Positions 8,303 through 16,500 of a stretch of DNA of 41,042 nt are shown piece by piece (position 1 is the first letter of the stretch; the number at the start of each line of letters is the position of its first letter). A program made the translations under genes and the position numbers. Origin of the DNA: an uncultured Spirochaetales bacterium (GTDB taxonomy: Bacteria; Spirochaetota; Spirochaetia; Sphaerochaetales; Sphaerochaetaceae); contig CASFLH010000039.1 of NCBI GenBank assembly GCA_949295505.1, positions 1 through 41,042 of the forward strand. The letters are read 5' to 3'. The notes under the pieces are model-generated. The model made no database searches. It was not told the DNA's origin and worked only from the letters and a program-made list of their open reading frames with translations.

Positions 8303-8824
8303 ATGGATAGTGTTAAGGAAGTTGGGGACAGGCTGAAAGCCGGAGAAGTCGGGATCTTCCCCTGCGACACGATTTACGGACTTTGTGGCATCGCCACTGA
8401 GGAAACGGCAGACAGGCTTTATGAGATAAAGAGGAGGCCGCAATCGAAATCATTCATCACGCTGATGACGATGGATGATGTCAGGAGATCACAGCTTTCC
8501 GTTCCCGATGACATACTCTCGCGCTGGCCAGCGCCGCTTACCGCGATTCTTGCCTCTCCAGACGGAACGACAGCGGCTGTGCGTGTTCCGGCAGACCCGT
8601 TTGTTCAGGCTGTTATGGCCATCTGTGGCCCGGTTTTCTCGACATCCGTCAATTTCTCAGGAGAGAAGAGTCTTCTCACGTTCCAGGATATTCTTCCTGT
8701 ATTTGAGTCCTCTGTTGATTTCATCGTGAATGCACCGGAGGTGAAAGGAGGAATGGCGTCAACGCTCGTCGACGCCACTCATTATCCATATAAAGTGCTG
8801 AGGCAGGGAGCCTACGTCCTCTGA
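8303..8824 (+). CDS. tsaC: Sua5/YrdC-type threonylcarbamoyl-AMP synthase
   Basis: The 173-residue single-domain protein matches the YrdC/TsaC fold: LKAGEVGIFPCDTIYGLCG, KRRPQSKSF (the KRxxxKP-like nucleotide site), WPAPLTAIL, AAVRVPADPF and VFSTSVNFSGE. It makes threonylcarbamoyl-AMP from threonine, bicarbonate and ATP for the t6A37 tRNA modification. TsaB and TsaE, needed for the transfer step, are encoded at the other end of this window. I chose the ATG at 8303, since GGATATGGA precedes it; an ATG at 8279 would add eight residues. The stop overlaps the end of the convergent DUF1015 gene by 13 bases. A YciO-type paralogue cannot be excluded. Confidence 0.8.
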   Translation: MDSVKEVGDRLKAGEVGIFPCDTIYGLCGIATEETADRLYEIKRRPQSKSFITLMTMDDVRRSQLSVPDDILSRWPAPLTAILASPDGTTAAVRVPADPFVQAVMAICGPVFSTSVNFSGEKSLLTFQDILPVFESSVDFIVNAPEVKGGMASTLVDATHYPYKVLRQGAYVL

Positions 8825-10098
8825 ATCATTCTTGCTTCGACGTAGTACCGCTTCTCATTCGCGTGCCCGATGGAGAATGTCTTTCTCGGGAATGCCTTGT
8901 CGCGGAGAATTGACTGGAAGAATGTCTCCTTGGAGATATCAGGCAGGATGATGCCGATTGCGCTCTTTCCGGCTAACGCGATGACAGTATCCGTGCCATG
9001 GATATAATCAACTTCTCCCTTCTTCTCCTCGAGCATCTCGTCAATCACGCCCTGGATTGTCCAGGCCGGCATCTCGCGTGCTGTGCCTTCAAGCGAATAG
9101 GTATAGCACCTGCCTTCGTAGGCGAGCAGGAAGCTTCTGGGTGTATTGTTTATAGTCCTGATGCCATCATCGAGGCTCTTTGCTTCCTTCTTTATGATAT
9201 TCCCCGCGTGATGCGAGAGTATTTCCTCAAATGCTGTCAGGCTGATAGAGAAGAACGCGCGATGAATCGGTTCAAACTGGAGGCCGGGGTCAAAGATGTT
9301 CTCAATCTCCACCAGGGCAAAGCGTGCAGGATGGTTTTCCTGTTCCTTTTCAGAGAGCCCTTTCTTGATATCCTCCCAGCAGCTTTTCGCTGAAGCCAGG
9401 CTGTGATTGCCATCGCCCATGGCGAAGAGAAGCGGGTTCTTTGGATCAAGGGTGGCGTGGATTCCTGAAAGCGCATTTCTGATAGCGTCCTTGTCCTGCT
9501 CGCTCTCGACAAGGTATCCGGTGATTTGGCCGCCTCCAAGCATCAGAGGGGAATCATAGACTTTCCTGAGGGTCTCCCTTCTTGCTGCAAGCGGTTCAAT
9601 GACACTCCTTCTGCTGTCGGATATCAGAACCATGATGTGGGGAAGCTCCAGCAGCGCATTCTTCCGGATCTCCTTTCTTGGCGGAATACGCGAGAGGATT
9701 GTGCCCTCCGTCGCTCTTATCAGCGAAACCGAATCGGCGGAATAATCATATTCCTCAAGATCCAGTTTCCCTACAAGGCCATATCTGGTTCCTGTCTCCG
9801 TGTCTCTCTTCACGAGGATATATGAATCGGGGAATGTCCTGAAAACCCCTGTTTCCAGGTAGCTTTTCATGCTCTTCTCCACATCCTTGATCCTCTCTTC
9901 CTTCCCGCTCTCTTCCAGATAGCATTCAGGGAGTATCATCCTGAGTGTTGACGGAGCATCTCCGACTATCCTGTCCGCTTCTTCCCAGTATTCTTTCTGG
10001 GAGGTGTACTGATCACAGGCAACGACCGCCCATCGTTCCATGTCTATGCCTTCCTGCGGGAGCAGGATATCGGCAGGAGAGAATCCTAAGTCTTTCAT
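8812..10098 (-). CDS. DUF1015 family protein
   Basis: The 428-residue protein belongs to the DUF1015 (PF06245) family. It starts MKDLGFSPADILLPQEGIDMERWAVVACDQ, followed by TSQKEYWEEAD, and has the internal blocks LFAMGDGNHSLASAKSCWE and VDYIHGTD that mark the family. Length is as expected. The family is widespread in spirochaetes, clostridia and Thermotogae and has no established biochemical role. I chose the ATG at 10098 because GGAGG precedes it by 7 bases. It is divergent from the thiamine pyrophosphokinase gene 31 bases away and overlaps the convergent tsaC end. There is no signal peptide, so it is cytoplasmic. Confidence 0.85.
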   Translation of the reverse strand: MKDLGFSPADILLPQEGIDMERWAVVACDQYTSQKEYWEEADRIVGDAPSTLRMILPECYLEESGKEERIKDVEKSMKSYLETGVFRTFPDSYILVKRDTETGTRYGLVGKLDLEEYDYSADSVSLIRATEGTILSRIPPRKEIRKNALLELPHIMVLISDSRRSVIEPLAARRETLRKVYDSPLMLGGGQITGYLVESEQDKDAIRNALSGIHATLDPKNPLLFAMGDGNHSLASAKSCWEDIKKGLSEKEQENHPARFALVEIENIFDPGLQFEPIHRAFFSISLTAFEEILSHHAGNIIKKEAKSLDDGIRTINNTPRSFLLAYEGRCYTYSLEGTAREMPAWTIQGVIDEMLEEKKGEVDYIHGTDTVIALAGKSAIGIILPDISKETFFQSILRDKAFPRKTFSIGHANEKRYYVEARMIQRT

Positions 10099-10129
10099 TT
10101 CATGTCCTCCGCGGATTATTATATCATGG

Positions 10130-10738
10130 ATGAAGGATCTGGTTATAATCGGCGGAGCGGCACCTGAAAGGCTCTCTCTGGATATGTCAGCATACAGCCG
10201 CATCATTGCGGCGGATTCGGGTTATGATACTGCGAAAAGACTCGGGATCATTCCGGATACTGTGGTCGGGGATTTTGATTCCACATCATTTTCGTCCGAG
10301 CTTGCAGTTGCGGGCTACATGCCTTGCACGCGTGACAAAGATGACACGGATGCTGCGATTGCCATCCGCGAGGCACGAAGCGATTACGATCTCGTGGGAG
10401 GCGGAGAAGGGCGCATTGATCATACGCTTTCACTTTTCGTCGCTTTCCGGACTATTCGTCCACCTCGGCTGTGGCTGATGCGTTCTGATTCTCTTGTATC
10501 ATTTTCCGGATCAGTTTCATTCAGGGCTCCTTTCGGAACTGACATCTCCTTGATTCCCCTCAGTGTGAGTACGGTGAGGACGGAAGGACTGAAATGGGAC
10601 ATGGATGGCTGGAAGCTTTCAGATAGCTTCATATCGCAATCAAACCGGGTTGAACGCCCCTTTGTAAGGATAGAAGCATCCGGTGTTGTCTTCCTGCGTT
10701 TCTTCCCTGATGATTTTCACCGTGTGGAGTTCCTATGA
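10130..10738 (+). CDS. Thiamine pyrophosphokinase
   Basis: The 202-residue enzyme transfers pyrophosphate from ATP to thiamine to give TPP. Family landmarks are IIAADSGYD, VVGDFDS (metal and nucleotide-binding aspartates), RDKDDTDAAIAI, and GGGEGRIDHTL, the GGRxDH motif. The C-terminal half is a beta-rich thiamine-binding domain. I chose the ATG at 10130, which opens the typical MKDLVIIGG start; no clear Shine-Dalgarno is visible. Together with the riboswitch-controlled thiamine transporter at 17661-21297 it forms a salvage path for thiamine. Its stop overlaps the pectinesterase start as ATGA. Confidence 0.9.
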   Translation: MKDLVIIGGAAPERLSLDMSAYSRIIAADSGYDTAKRLGIIPDTVVGDFDSTSFSSELAVAGYMPCTRDKDDTDAAIAIREARSDYDLVGGGEGRIDHTLSLFVAFRTIRPPRLWLMRSDSLVSFSGSVSFRAPFGTDISLIPLSVSTVRTEGLKWDMDGWKLSDSFISQSNRVERPFVRIEASGVVFLRFFPDDFHRVEFL

Positions 10739-11646
10739 TGAGAATAACTGTTGGCCACGATGATGAGGATTATGCCACCATTCAGGAAGCGATCAACGCT
10801 GTACCTTATCACGCCGCGGCTGAAATCGAGATTCACAGCGGAATATATCGAGAGAAGCTTTTCTCAGATAAGGAGGACATCTCCATCCGCGGGATAGGGG
10901 ATGTGTCCATAATATGGGATGATGGAGCTGCTGAGATTCTCGATGACGGCAGGAAGCGGGGTACTTTCCGTTCCTATACGGCATTCTTTTCCGGGAATCA
11001 TCTTGTTCTTGAGAATATCTCAATCATCAACGCTTGCGGGAGCGGAAGGACAGCAGGCCAGGGAATCGCTCTCTATCTGGATGCCGCGGAGGCTGAGATC
11101 ACGAGCGTTTCTCTACGCGCGCATCAGGATACGCTTTTCCTCTCTCCTCTCCCTCGGGAAGAGCGGGAAGCCGGGGGATTCTATGGTCCCCGGCACCTGG
11201 TGCCCCGCAGAAAATGCCGGAGCACATTCTGTAAATGTCTAATAGAAGGCGATGTGGATTTCATATTCGGTGGAGGGGATGCTCTCTTCGAGGATTGTGA
11301 GATCCGCAGCATCGGACCGGGGTACGTTGCGGCGCCATCGACCGATGCTGATGGCACGGGATTTATCTTCAATCGATGTGCTTTCACTTCAGAACATGCG
11401 GAGAATGGATCCGTGTTCCTGATGAGACCCTGGAGAAAGCATGGGAAGGCAGTATTCGTCTCCTCGTCGTTCGGATCCCACATCGCAGGAAGCGGGATGT
11501 GTCCATGGCCAGGGCTTGAGGATGAGGCAAACCTGTGCACCTTCCTTCTCTCGGGCTGTTCATTTCAGGGCAATGCTGACATTGATTCTTCTCACATGAT
11601 TTCTGAGGAAGAAGCCGGGCGCATTATGGAGGCTTTCCGATGTTGA
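10735..11646 (+). CDS. Pectinesterase (CE8), apparently intracellular
   Basis: The 303-residue protein is a right-handed beta-helix pectin methylesterase. The five residues that define the family are in place: Q109 (QGIALYL), Q131 and D132 (HQDTLF), D175 (GDVDFIFG) and R231 (RPW). It removes methyl esters from galacturonan. There is no signal peptide and the protein starts directly with the beta-helix, so it should act on imported oligogalacturonides. The start codon overlaps the thiamine pyrophosphokinase stop, with GGAG 5 bases upstream; an ATG three bases later is also possible. No other pectin genes lie nearby, which makes the location odd. Confidence 0.85.
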   Translation: MMRITVGHDDEDYATIQEAINAVPYHAAAEIEIHSGIYREKLFSDKEDISIRGIGDVSIIWDDGAAEILDDGRKRGTFRSYTAFFSGNHLVLENISIINACGSGRTAGQGIALYLDAAEAEITSVSLRAHQDTLFLSPLPREEREAGGFYGPRHLVPRRKCRSTFCKCLIEGDVDFIFGGGDALFEDCEIRSIGPGYVAAPSTDADGTGFIFNRCAFTSEHAENGSVFLMRPWRKHGKAVFVSSSFGSHIAGSGMCPWPGLEDEANLCTFLLSGCSFQGNADIDSSHMISEEEAGRIMEAFRC

Positions 11647-11650
11647 CGTC

Positions 11651-12937
11651 ATGGGCGTTGGGAAGTATGGTTTTCCTGAAATGAAGAAACAGCGTCCGTC
11701 GGTTCCCGGGATAATCACTATCGTTCTGGTTGCAGTGGTCTCCATTCTTGCCTTTGCGCTCCTTGCGATATGGACAAGAGAGCTTAACAAGGCGGAGGAG
11801 GCAGAGCTTCTGCGTTCAGTGCTTTCCAGTGTGATTGATGAGCGGGGAGAGAAAGGCCTGATGGAAATGGCAGGGGTACCTGTAGATGAGATTCATTACA
11901 GCTATGAGGATCTTCCTCTCTTCGCAGGTGATAACCCTGTCTGGGAGATGACTGCTGAAGAGCGGCGGACGATTGCTATCTACAGCAAAGCAGTGGGAAG
12001 CGTTGTGCAGATTGTCTCAGCTTCTGAACTTGCCGATACCGGACAGGGCGCGGGCGTGATCATCTCGCCTGATGGATACATAGTCACTAACAGTCATGTG
12101 ACAGGCAGCGGGAAGGACTTCATCATCCGGCTCTACGATGGTACTGTCCGCCAGGCTTCCCTTATCGGATCGGACCCCCTCTCTGATATCTCTGTGCTCA
12201 AAGCCGATGCGGCAGGCTTGGATGCCATCGAAGTCGGATCTTCTGCTGATCTTACGGTCGGCAGCACTGTTTATGCGATCGGTCATCCATATGGATACAC
12301 ATGGTCGCTTACGCGGGGTATTGTCTCCGGGCTCGAGAGGATGGTCGCGGCTGATACGGGAGCGGTAATACCTTCGATGATCCAGACAGATGCGCTTATA
12401 AACCCTGGCAACAGCGGAGGGCCTCTTCTTTCCACGAAAGGCACGATGGCTGGACTTGTGAGCTCAATCTATTCGCGCTCGGGAGGCGCCGAGGGCGTAT
12501 CGTTCGCGCTCCCATCGGAAGTTGTTATGGATGTGGCGGAGCAGATCATAAGCACAGGTACCGCGAACCGCGGCTGGCTTGATATCCTCTCTGTGGAACT
12601 GAATCCGCAGATAGCTGAATATTCCGGTCTTTCCATATCCGACGGTATTCTTGTCTCGCAGGTAGTCCCGGGCGGAGAGGCCGATAGAGGTGGCCTCAGG
12701 GGAGGCTCGGAGGCTGTCCAGTATGGTCAGAGCGTAATCTATCTCGGAGGCGATGTCATAACAGCGATAAACGGCAAGGAGATAAAAGATTACAGTGATT
12801 ATTTCACAGCGCTTTTCGATACCCGTTCCGGTGATTCTGTCGACCTGACAATCATGAGGGATGGGCGCAGCATTGTGCTGAGGAATGTTGTTCTTGTGGA
12901 GCAGACGGAGGATAATTCCAGATGGCTGGTGAGGTAG
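11651..12937 (+). CDS. HtrA/DegP-type membrane-anchored serine protease
   Basis: The 428-residue protein has an uncleaved N-terminal anchor (about 20-41), a trypsin-like domain and one PDZ domain (about 295-410). The catalytic triad is H149 in IVTNSHVTG, D179 in DPLSDISVLK and S255 in NPGNSGGPL. HtrA proteases degrade misfolded envelope proteins and act outside the cytoplasmic membrane. A second ATG at 11681 (MKKQRPSVPG) would give a more typical anchor start; neither start has a clear Shine-Dalgarno. The end overlaps uvrB by 16 bases, so the two are likely co-translated. Confidence 0.9.
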   Translation: MGVGKYGFPEMKKQRPSVPGIITIVLVAVVSILAFALLAIWTRELNKAEEAELLRSVLSSVIDERGEKGLMEMAGVPVDEIHYSYEDLPLFAGDNPVWEMTAEERRTIAIYSKAVGSVVQIVSASELADTGQGAGVIISPDGYIVTNSHVTGSGKDFIIRLYDGTVRQASLIGSDPLSDISVLKADAAGLDAIEVGSSADLTVGSTVYAIGHPYGYTWSLTRGIVSGLERMVAADTGAVIPSMIQTDALINPGNSGGPLLSTKGTMAGLVSSIYSRSGGAEGVSFALPSEVVMDVAEQIISTGTANRGWLDILSVELNPQIAEYSGLSISDGILVSQVVPGGEADRGGLRGGSEAVQYGQSVIYLGGDVITAINGKEIKDYSDYFTALFDTRSGDSVDLTIMRDGRSIVLRNVVLVEQTEDNSRWLVR

Positions 12938-14988
12938 AGCAGGGCTATAGCATCGCGGGTGAGCCATTCATCAATTTCCAGGCCGGTTTCTCAAAGCCGT
13001 TCCATGTTGTCTCGGATTATGATCTCGCAGGAGATCAGGGTGAGGCCGTTGACAGGCTTTATGAGGGATATCTGAATGGTGACAGGGCCCAGACGCTGAA
13101 GGGCGTTACAGGGTCCGGAAAGACGTTCACCATGGCGAAGCTCATCGAGCGCATACAGAAGCCGACGCTCGTGCTGTCACACAACAAGACGCTCTCTGCG
13201 CAGCTTTACAGAGAATTCAAATCCTTCTTCCCTGAGAATGCTGTCACGTATTTCGTCTCTACATACGATTACTATCAGCCGGAAGCATATGTACCTGGCA
13301 AGGATCTCTACATCGAGAAGGAAGTTGATATCAATGATGAAATCGACAGGCTCCGTCTCAATGCCTCCTTCTCGCTGATGGAGAGAAGGGATGTCATTGT
13401 CGTAGCAACTGTCAGCTGCATTTACGGTCTTGGCAATCCCGTGTCACTTCGCGATATGCTTTTCACGTTCCGTGTCGGTGATGACTTCAATCAGAACCAT
13501 GTCTTCGGACAGCTCACGAGGATGCTCTATGACAGGAATGACATGATTCTTGAGCGCGGCACATTCAGACCACGAGGGGAGACTGTGGAGATTTATCCGG
13601 CATATCTCGAGACCGCTTTCAGGATTTATCTTGACTGGGATTCCATTTCTGACATTGTCTGGTTCAATCCTCTGACAGGGGAGCGCATCGCCTCGGTAGA
13701 TGTCGTCACGCTCTATCCCGCAAAGCAGTTCGTAATGCCGCAGGACCAGATCAACAGGGCAATCGACCAGATCAACCAGGAGAAAGAGGAGCGTGTCCAG
13801 TACTTTCTGTCAAATGGCAAGCCGGTGGAGGCTGAACGCATAAAGAGCCGTGTCGAGTATGATCTTGAGATGCTGCAGGAAGTCGGGTACTGCTCAGGAA
13901 TAGAAAATTACTCCAGGATACTCTCTGGGAGGGCTCCTGGAGAGCGGCCTGCCGTGCTTCTTGATTATTTCCCCGATGATTTCGTCACCTTCATCGACGA
14001 GTCACATGTGACGCTGCCACAGATCGGTGCGATGTATGAGGGCGACAGATCCCGCAAGACTAATCTGGTGAATTATGGATTCCGGCTTCCTTCCGCCCTC
14101 GATAACAGGCCTCTGAAATATGAGGAATTCGATCATAAGGTCGGACAGCGCATTTATGTCTCCGCGACTCCGGGAGAACGCGAGAGGAAGGAGTCCGCGC
14201 AGATTGTTGAGCAGCTTATCCGCCCCACAGGCCTTCTTGACCCCAAGATTGAGGTCCGGGCTACAGAAGGCCAGATGGAGGATCTTTATGGAGAGATCCG
14301 CAAGACCATAGAGAAGAATGAACGTGTTCTTGTCACAACACTCACAAAGAAAATGGCAGAAGACCTCACGGACTATCTTTCCGGTCTCGGATTGAATGTT
14401 CGCTATCTTCATTCAGAGGTTGAGACCATCGAACGCGTGGAGATTCTCAGGGATCTGCGCCTTGGCAAGTTTGATGTGCTTGTTGGTATCAACCTGCTGA
14501 GAGAGGGCCTTGATCTTCCCGAGGTCTCTCTTGTCGCGATTCTCGATGCGGACAAGATCGGATTCCTCCGCTCGGCGACATCCCTTATCCAGACTATCGG
14601 GCGCGCGGCAAGAAATGCTGATGGCCGTGTGATTATGTACGCTGACCGGATGAGTGAGGCGATGGCAGAAGCTATCGAGGAGACTGAGCACAGGCGAGCG
14701 GTGCAGATGGCCTATAATGAGGCGCATGGCATCACGCCAAAGACAATCAGGAAAGCCGTCGAGGATATCCTTGAGCGCGAGAAGAGCGACGACGAGGCAA
14801 TCGCGAAAGAGGAGATGAAGATAATTAGCTCGAATTATAACCTGCTTGTCGAGAGGGACAGAAAGCGCTACATCGCGGATCTCACCCGCCAGATGACTGA
14901 GCTTGCCAAGAATCTTGAGTTCGAGAAAGCCGCGCTTCTGAGGGATGAGATACAGCGCATAAAGGATAGGAAGGACCTGACTGACTGA
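12922..14988 (+). CDS. uvrB: UvrABC system protein B
   Basis: The 688-residue helicase-like subunit handles damage verification in nucleotide excision repair. Walker A GVTGSGKT is at 61-68. The beta-hairpin region STYDYYQPEAYVPG, the FIDESHVTLPQ block (DExH-type motif), GINLLREGLDLPEVSLV and QTIGRAARN are all conserved. The C-terminal UVR helix pair ends the protein (LTRQMTELAKNLEFEKAALLRDEI), where UvrC docks. GGAGG lies 10 bases before the ATG, inside the htrA end. Length is normal. Four copies of CTGA span the stop codon. Confidence 0.97.
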   Translation: MAGEVEQGYSIAGEPFINFQAGFSKPFHVVSDYDLAGDQGEAVDRLYEGYLNGDRAQTLKGVTGSGKTFTMAKLIERIQKPTLVLSHNKTLSAQLYREFKSFFPENAVTYFVSTYDYYQPEAYVPGKDLYIEKEVDINDEIDRLRLNASFSLMERRDVIVVATVSCIYGLGNPVSLRDMLFTFRVGDDFNQNHVFGQLTRMLYDRNDMILERGTFRPRGETVEIYPAYLETAFRIYLDWDSISDIVWFNPLTGERIASVDVVTLYPAKQFVMPQDQINRAIDQINQEKEERVQYFLSNGKPVEAERIKSRVEYDLEMLQEVGYCSGIENYSRILSGRAPGERPAVLLDYFPDDFVTFIDESHVTLPQIGAMYEGDRSRKTNLVNYGFRLPSALDNRPLKYEEFDHKVGQRIYVSATPGERERKESAQIVEQLIRPTGLLDPKIEVRATEGQMEDLYGEIRKTIEKNERVLVTTLTKKMAEDLTDYLSGLGLNVRYLHSEVETIERVEILRDLRLGKFDVLVGINLLREGLDLPEVSLVAILDADKIGFLRSATSLIQTIGRAARNADGRVIMYADRMSEAMAEAIEETEHRRAVQMAYNEAHGITPKTIRKAVEDILEREKSDDEAIAKEEMKIISSNYNLLVERDRKRYIADLTRQMTELAKNLEFEKAALLRDEIQRIKDRKDLTD

Positions 14989-14994
14989 CTGACC

Positions 14995-15888
14995 TTATGT
15001 CGAGAACAGAATGGGATCTGAAAGCGCGAGTGTCACTTGCGGTGTTGCTTCTTTCCTCAGATCCGCTGCCATGCTGCTCTGTATTTCATGGTATATGCCA
15101 TAAAAGGTGATCTCTGTGCCTTCTGCTGGGATGCCTGGCCTATCATGCTCCATGTCATATCCAAGCGCGGCAGCCAGGTAATATGAAAAAGCTCCGAAAC
15201 CATCTTGGCCAGGAAGCCCGTTATCCCAGCTGTCGAATGAATTCTGCTCATCTGTGGCGGCAGCTAGCACCCAGATGCTGTCGTTGCCATGTTCTTTCTT
15301 CAGAGAATCAAAAGCGGGCATTATCGCATTTACAAGATTGTCTGTCTCAAGGTTGCCATCCCTGAACTTCTCTCCGTTTGCCATGTAGCCGGCATCTTTC
15401 ACGAAATGACCGGAGAAGCAGGAATCAAGGAAGAGGCATTTTCTGCCATCAATGCCCGTCATTGCATCAAGAAGCCGTTCCGGCTGCAGCCTTGACGCTG
15501 TATTGGCGTCGGTGACAAGCGCTCCGGTTTCATCACCATGTCCTGAGTAATGGAAGATGATGAGGTCTGTCGAGATTGTGTCCAGTTCTGACAAAATCCA
15601 GAGAATGTCATCGTAGTTCCATTTCAGATCTTCGCCATTCAGGCTCCTTTTGCCGTTCTTCTCGAGGAAGAGGTACTCCTCGTAGATATCCCCGGAGGCT
15701 GCTGTCAGCGTCTCTATCTGCGCCGAGAGCACCCTCTGGTGCTCGGGAGGATTCTCCAGCGCATTCACACCGCTTGGCGCACCATAATCTATGGCAACGG
15801 AAACGAACACGACTTTGCCTTGCTCTTTTTCCATCTCGCAGGATGAAGCGAGAATGGCAGCAAGGATGATTATCATCAGTTTTCTCAT
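14995..15888 (-). CDS. Caspase-fold (C14) lipoprotein
   Basis: The 297-residue product begins with a lipoprotein signal whose lipobox is LASS-C17, so it should be exported and lipid anchored. The rest is a caspase/metacaspase p20-like domain: FHYSGHGDE supplies the catalytic His (H117) and LFLDSCFSG the catalytic Cys (C157), with LAAATDEQNSFDS after them. Bacterial C14 proteases usually cut after Arg, Lys or Asp, but the substrate cannot be predicted here. The start overlaps the stop of the small barrel gene upstream (ATGA), so the two form a unit and may work together at the outer envelope. Its stop faces the uvrB stop 6 bases away. Confidence 0.85.
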   Translation of the reverse strand: MRKLMIIILAAILASSCEMEKEQGKVVFVSVAIDYGAPSGVNALENPPEHQRVLSAQIETLTAASGDIYEEYLFLEKNGKRSLNGEDLKWNYDDILWILSELDTISTDLIIFHYSGHGDETGALVTDANTASRLQPERLLDAMTGIDGRKCLFLDSCFSGHFVKDAGYMANGEKFRDGNLETDNLVNAIMPAFDSLKKEHGNDSIWVLAAATDEQNSFDSWDNGLPGQDGFGAFSYYLAAALGYDMEHDRPGIPAEGTEITFYGIYHEIQSSMAADLRKEATPQVTLALSDPILFST

Positions 15889-16412
15889 ATGTGACCTCTA
15901 AGTTTCAGGACGATTCCGAGTCCTGTACTGAAATGAAATGCCCCGCCGCTCCATGAAACGGAGAGCGGCAAGGATATCCCGAGATAAGCGAGTGGATAAT
16001 ATGTTCCAGAGAGTGAGGCACCGAACCTCCATGACAGAGCATTCTGTTTGATGTGCCACAGCACTGCCGCATCTGCCGATAGAGAGAGTTCGGCGCTTTC
16101 CTGGAACATGTAGCCATAGCGCAGCGACAGCTCGCCTGAGAATGCTCCCGGTATCCTGCGCCCTGAACTGATAGCGCTGTCAGATATGTACGCGACTTCC
16201 ATGGGGATGGAAACAGTATGCTTTCCAAATGCCAGGGAAAGAGGGGAGAGAATGATCCCGGTTCTGGCTGCGTGCCAGAGAGGGGTCTCTCTTTCAAGCT
16301 CCTCGATCCTGCTTGCCGCATACTGGACGGAGAATCCCAGAGAAGGATTCCATTGGACAGCATGCAGGGCAGGGGAAAGCGCAATGAATAAGATAATAAG
16401 AACTCTTCGCAT
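15885..16412 (-). CDS. Small outer-membrane barrel-like protein
   Basis: A 175-residue exported protein with a clear signal peptide (MRRVLIILFIALSPALHA). The mature part is made of short alternating strands (SLAFGKHTVSIPMEVAYI, ELSLRYGYMF, LSLSADAAVLWHI, WRFGASLSGTYYPL, LGISLPLSVSW). That suits an eight-stranded or similar small barrel in the outer membrane. I recognise no named family. GGAGG lies 4 bases before the ATG. It is the first gene of a two-gene unit with the caspase-like lipoprotein, whose start it overlaps by 4 bases. The conserved pairing might indicate a surface-located proteolytic module. Confidence 0.6.
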   Translation of the reverse strand: MRRVLIILFIALSPALHAVQWNPSLGFSVQYAASRIEELERETPLWHAARTGIILSPLSLAFGKHTVSIPMEVAYISDSAISSGRRIPGAFSGELSLRYGYMFQESAELSLSADAAVLWHIKQNALSWRFGASLSGTYYPLAYLGISLPLSVSWSGGAFHFSTGLGIVLKLRGHI

Positions 16413-16500
16413 CTTGCCTCCGTACTATTAATGCGCAGTAAATGACGGATATGGTGAAAATGCGTGAGTCAGGACAGCGTCATAAAGCAGCGATGGAATT

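Noticed and set aside
14995-15888. Caspase-like gene as part of a CRISPR-guided protease system
   Set aside because: It has a lipoprotein signal and no Cas genes or repeats are in the window; an exported protease fits better.
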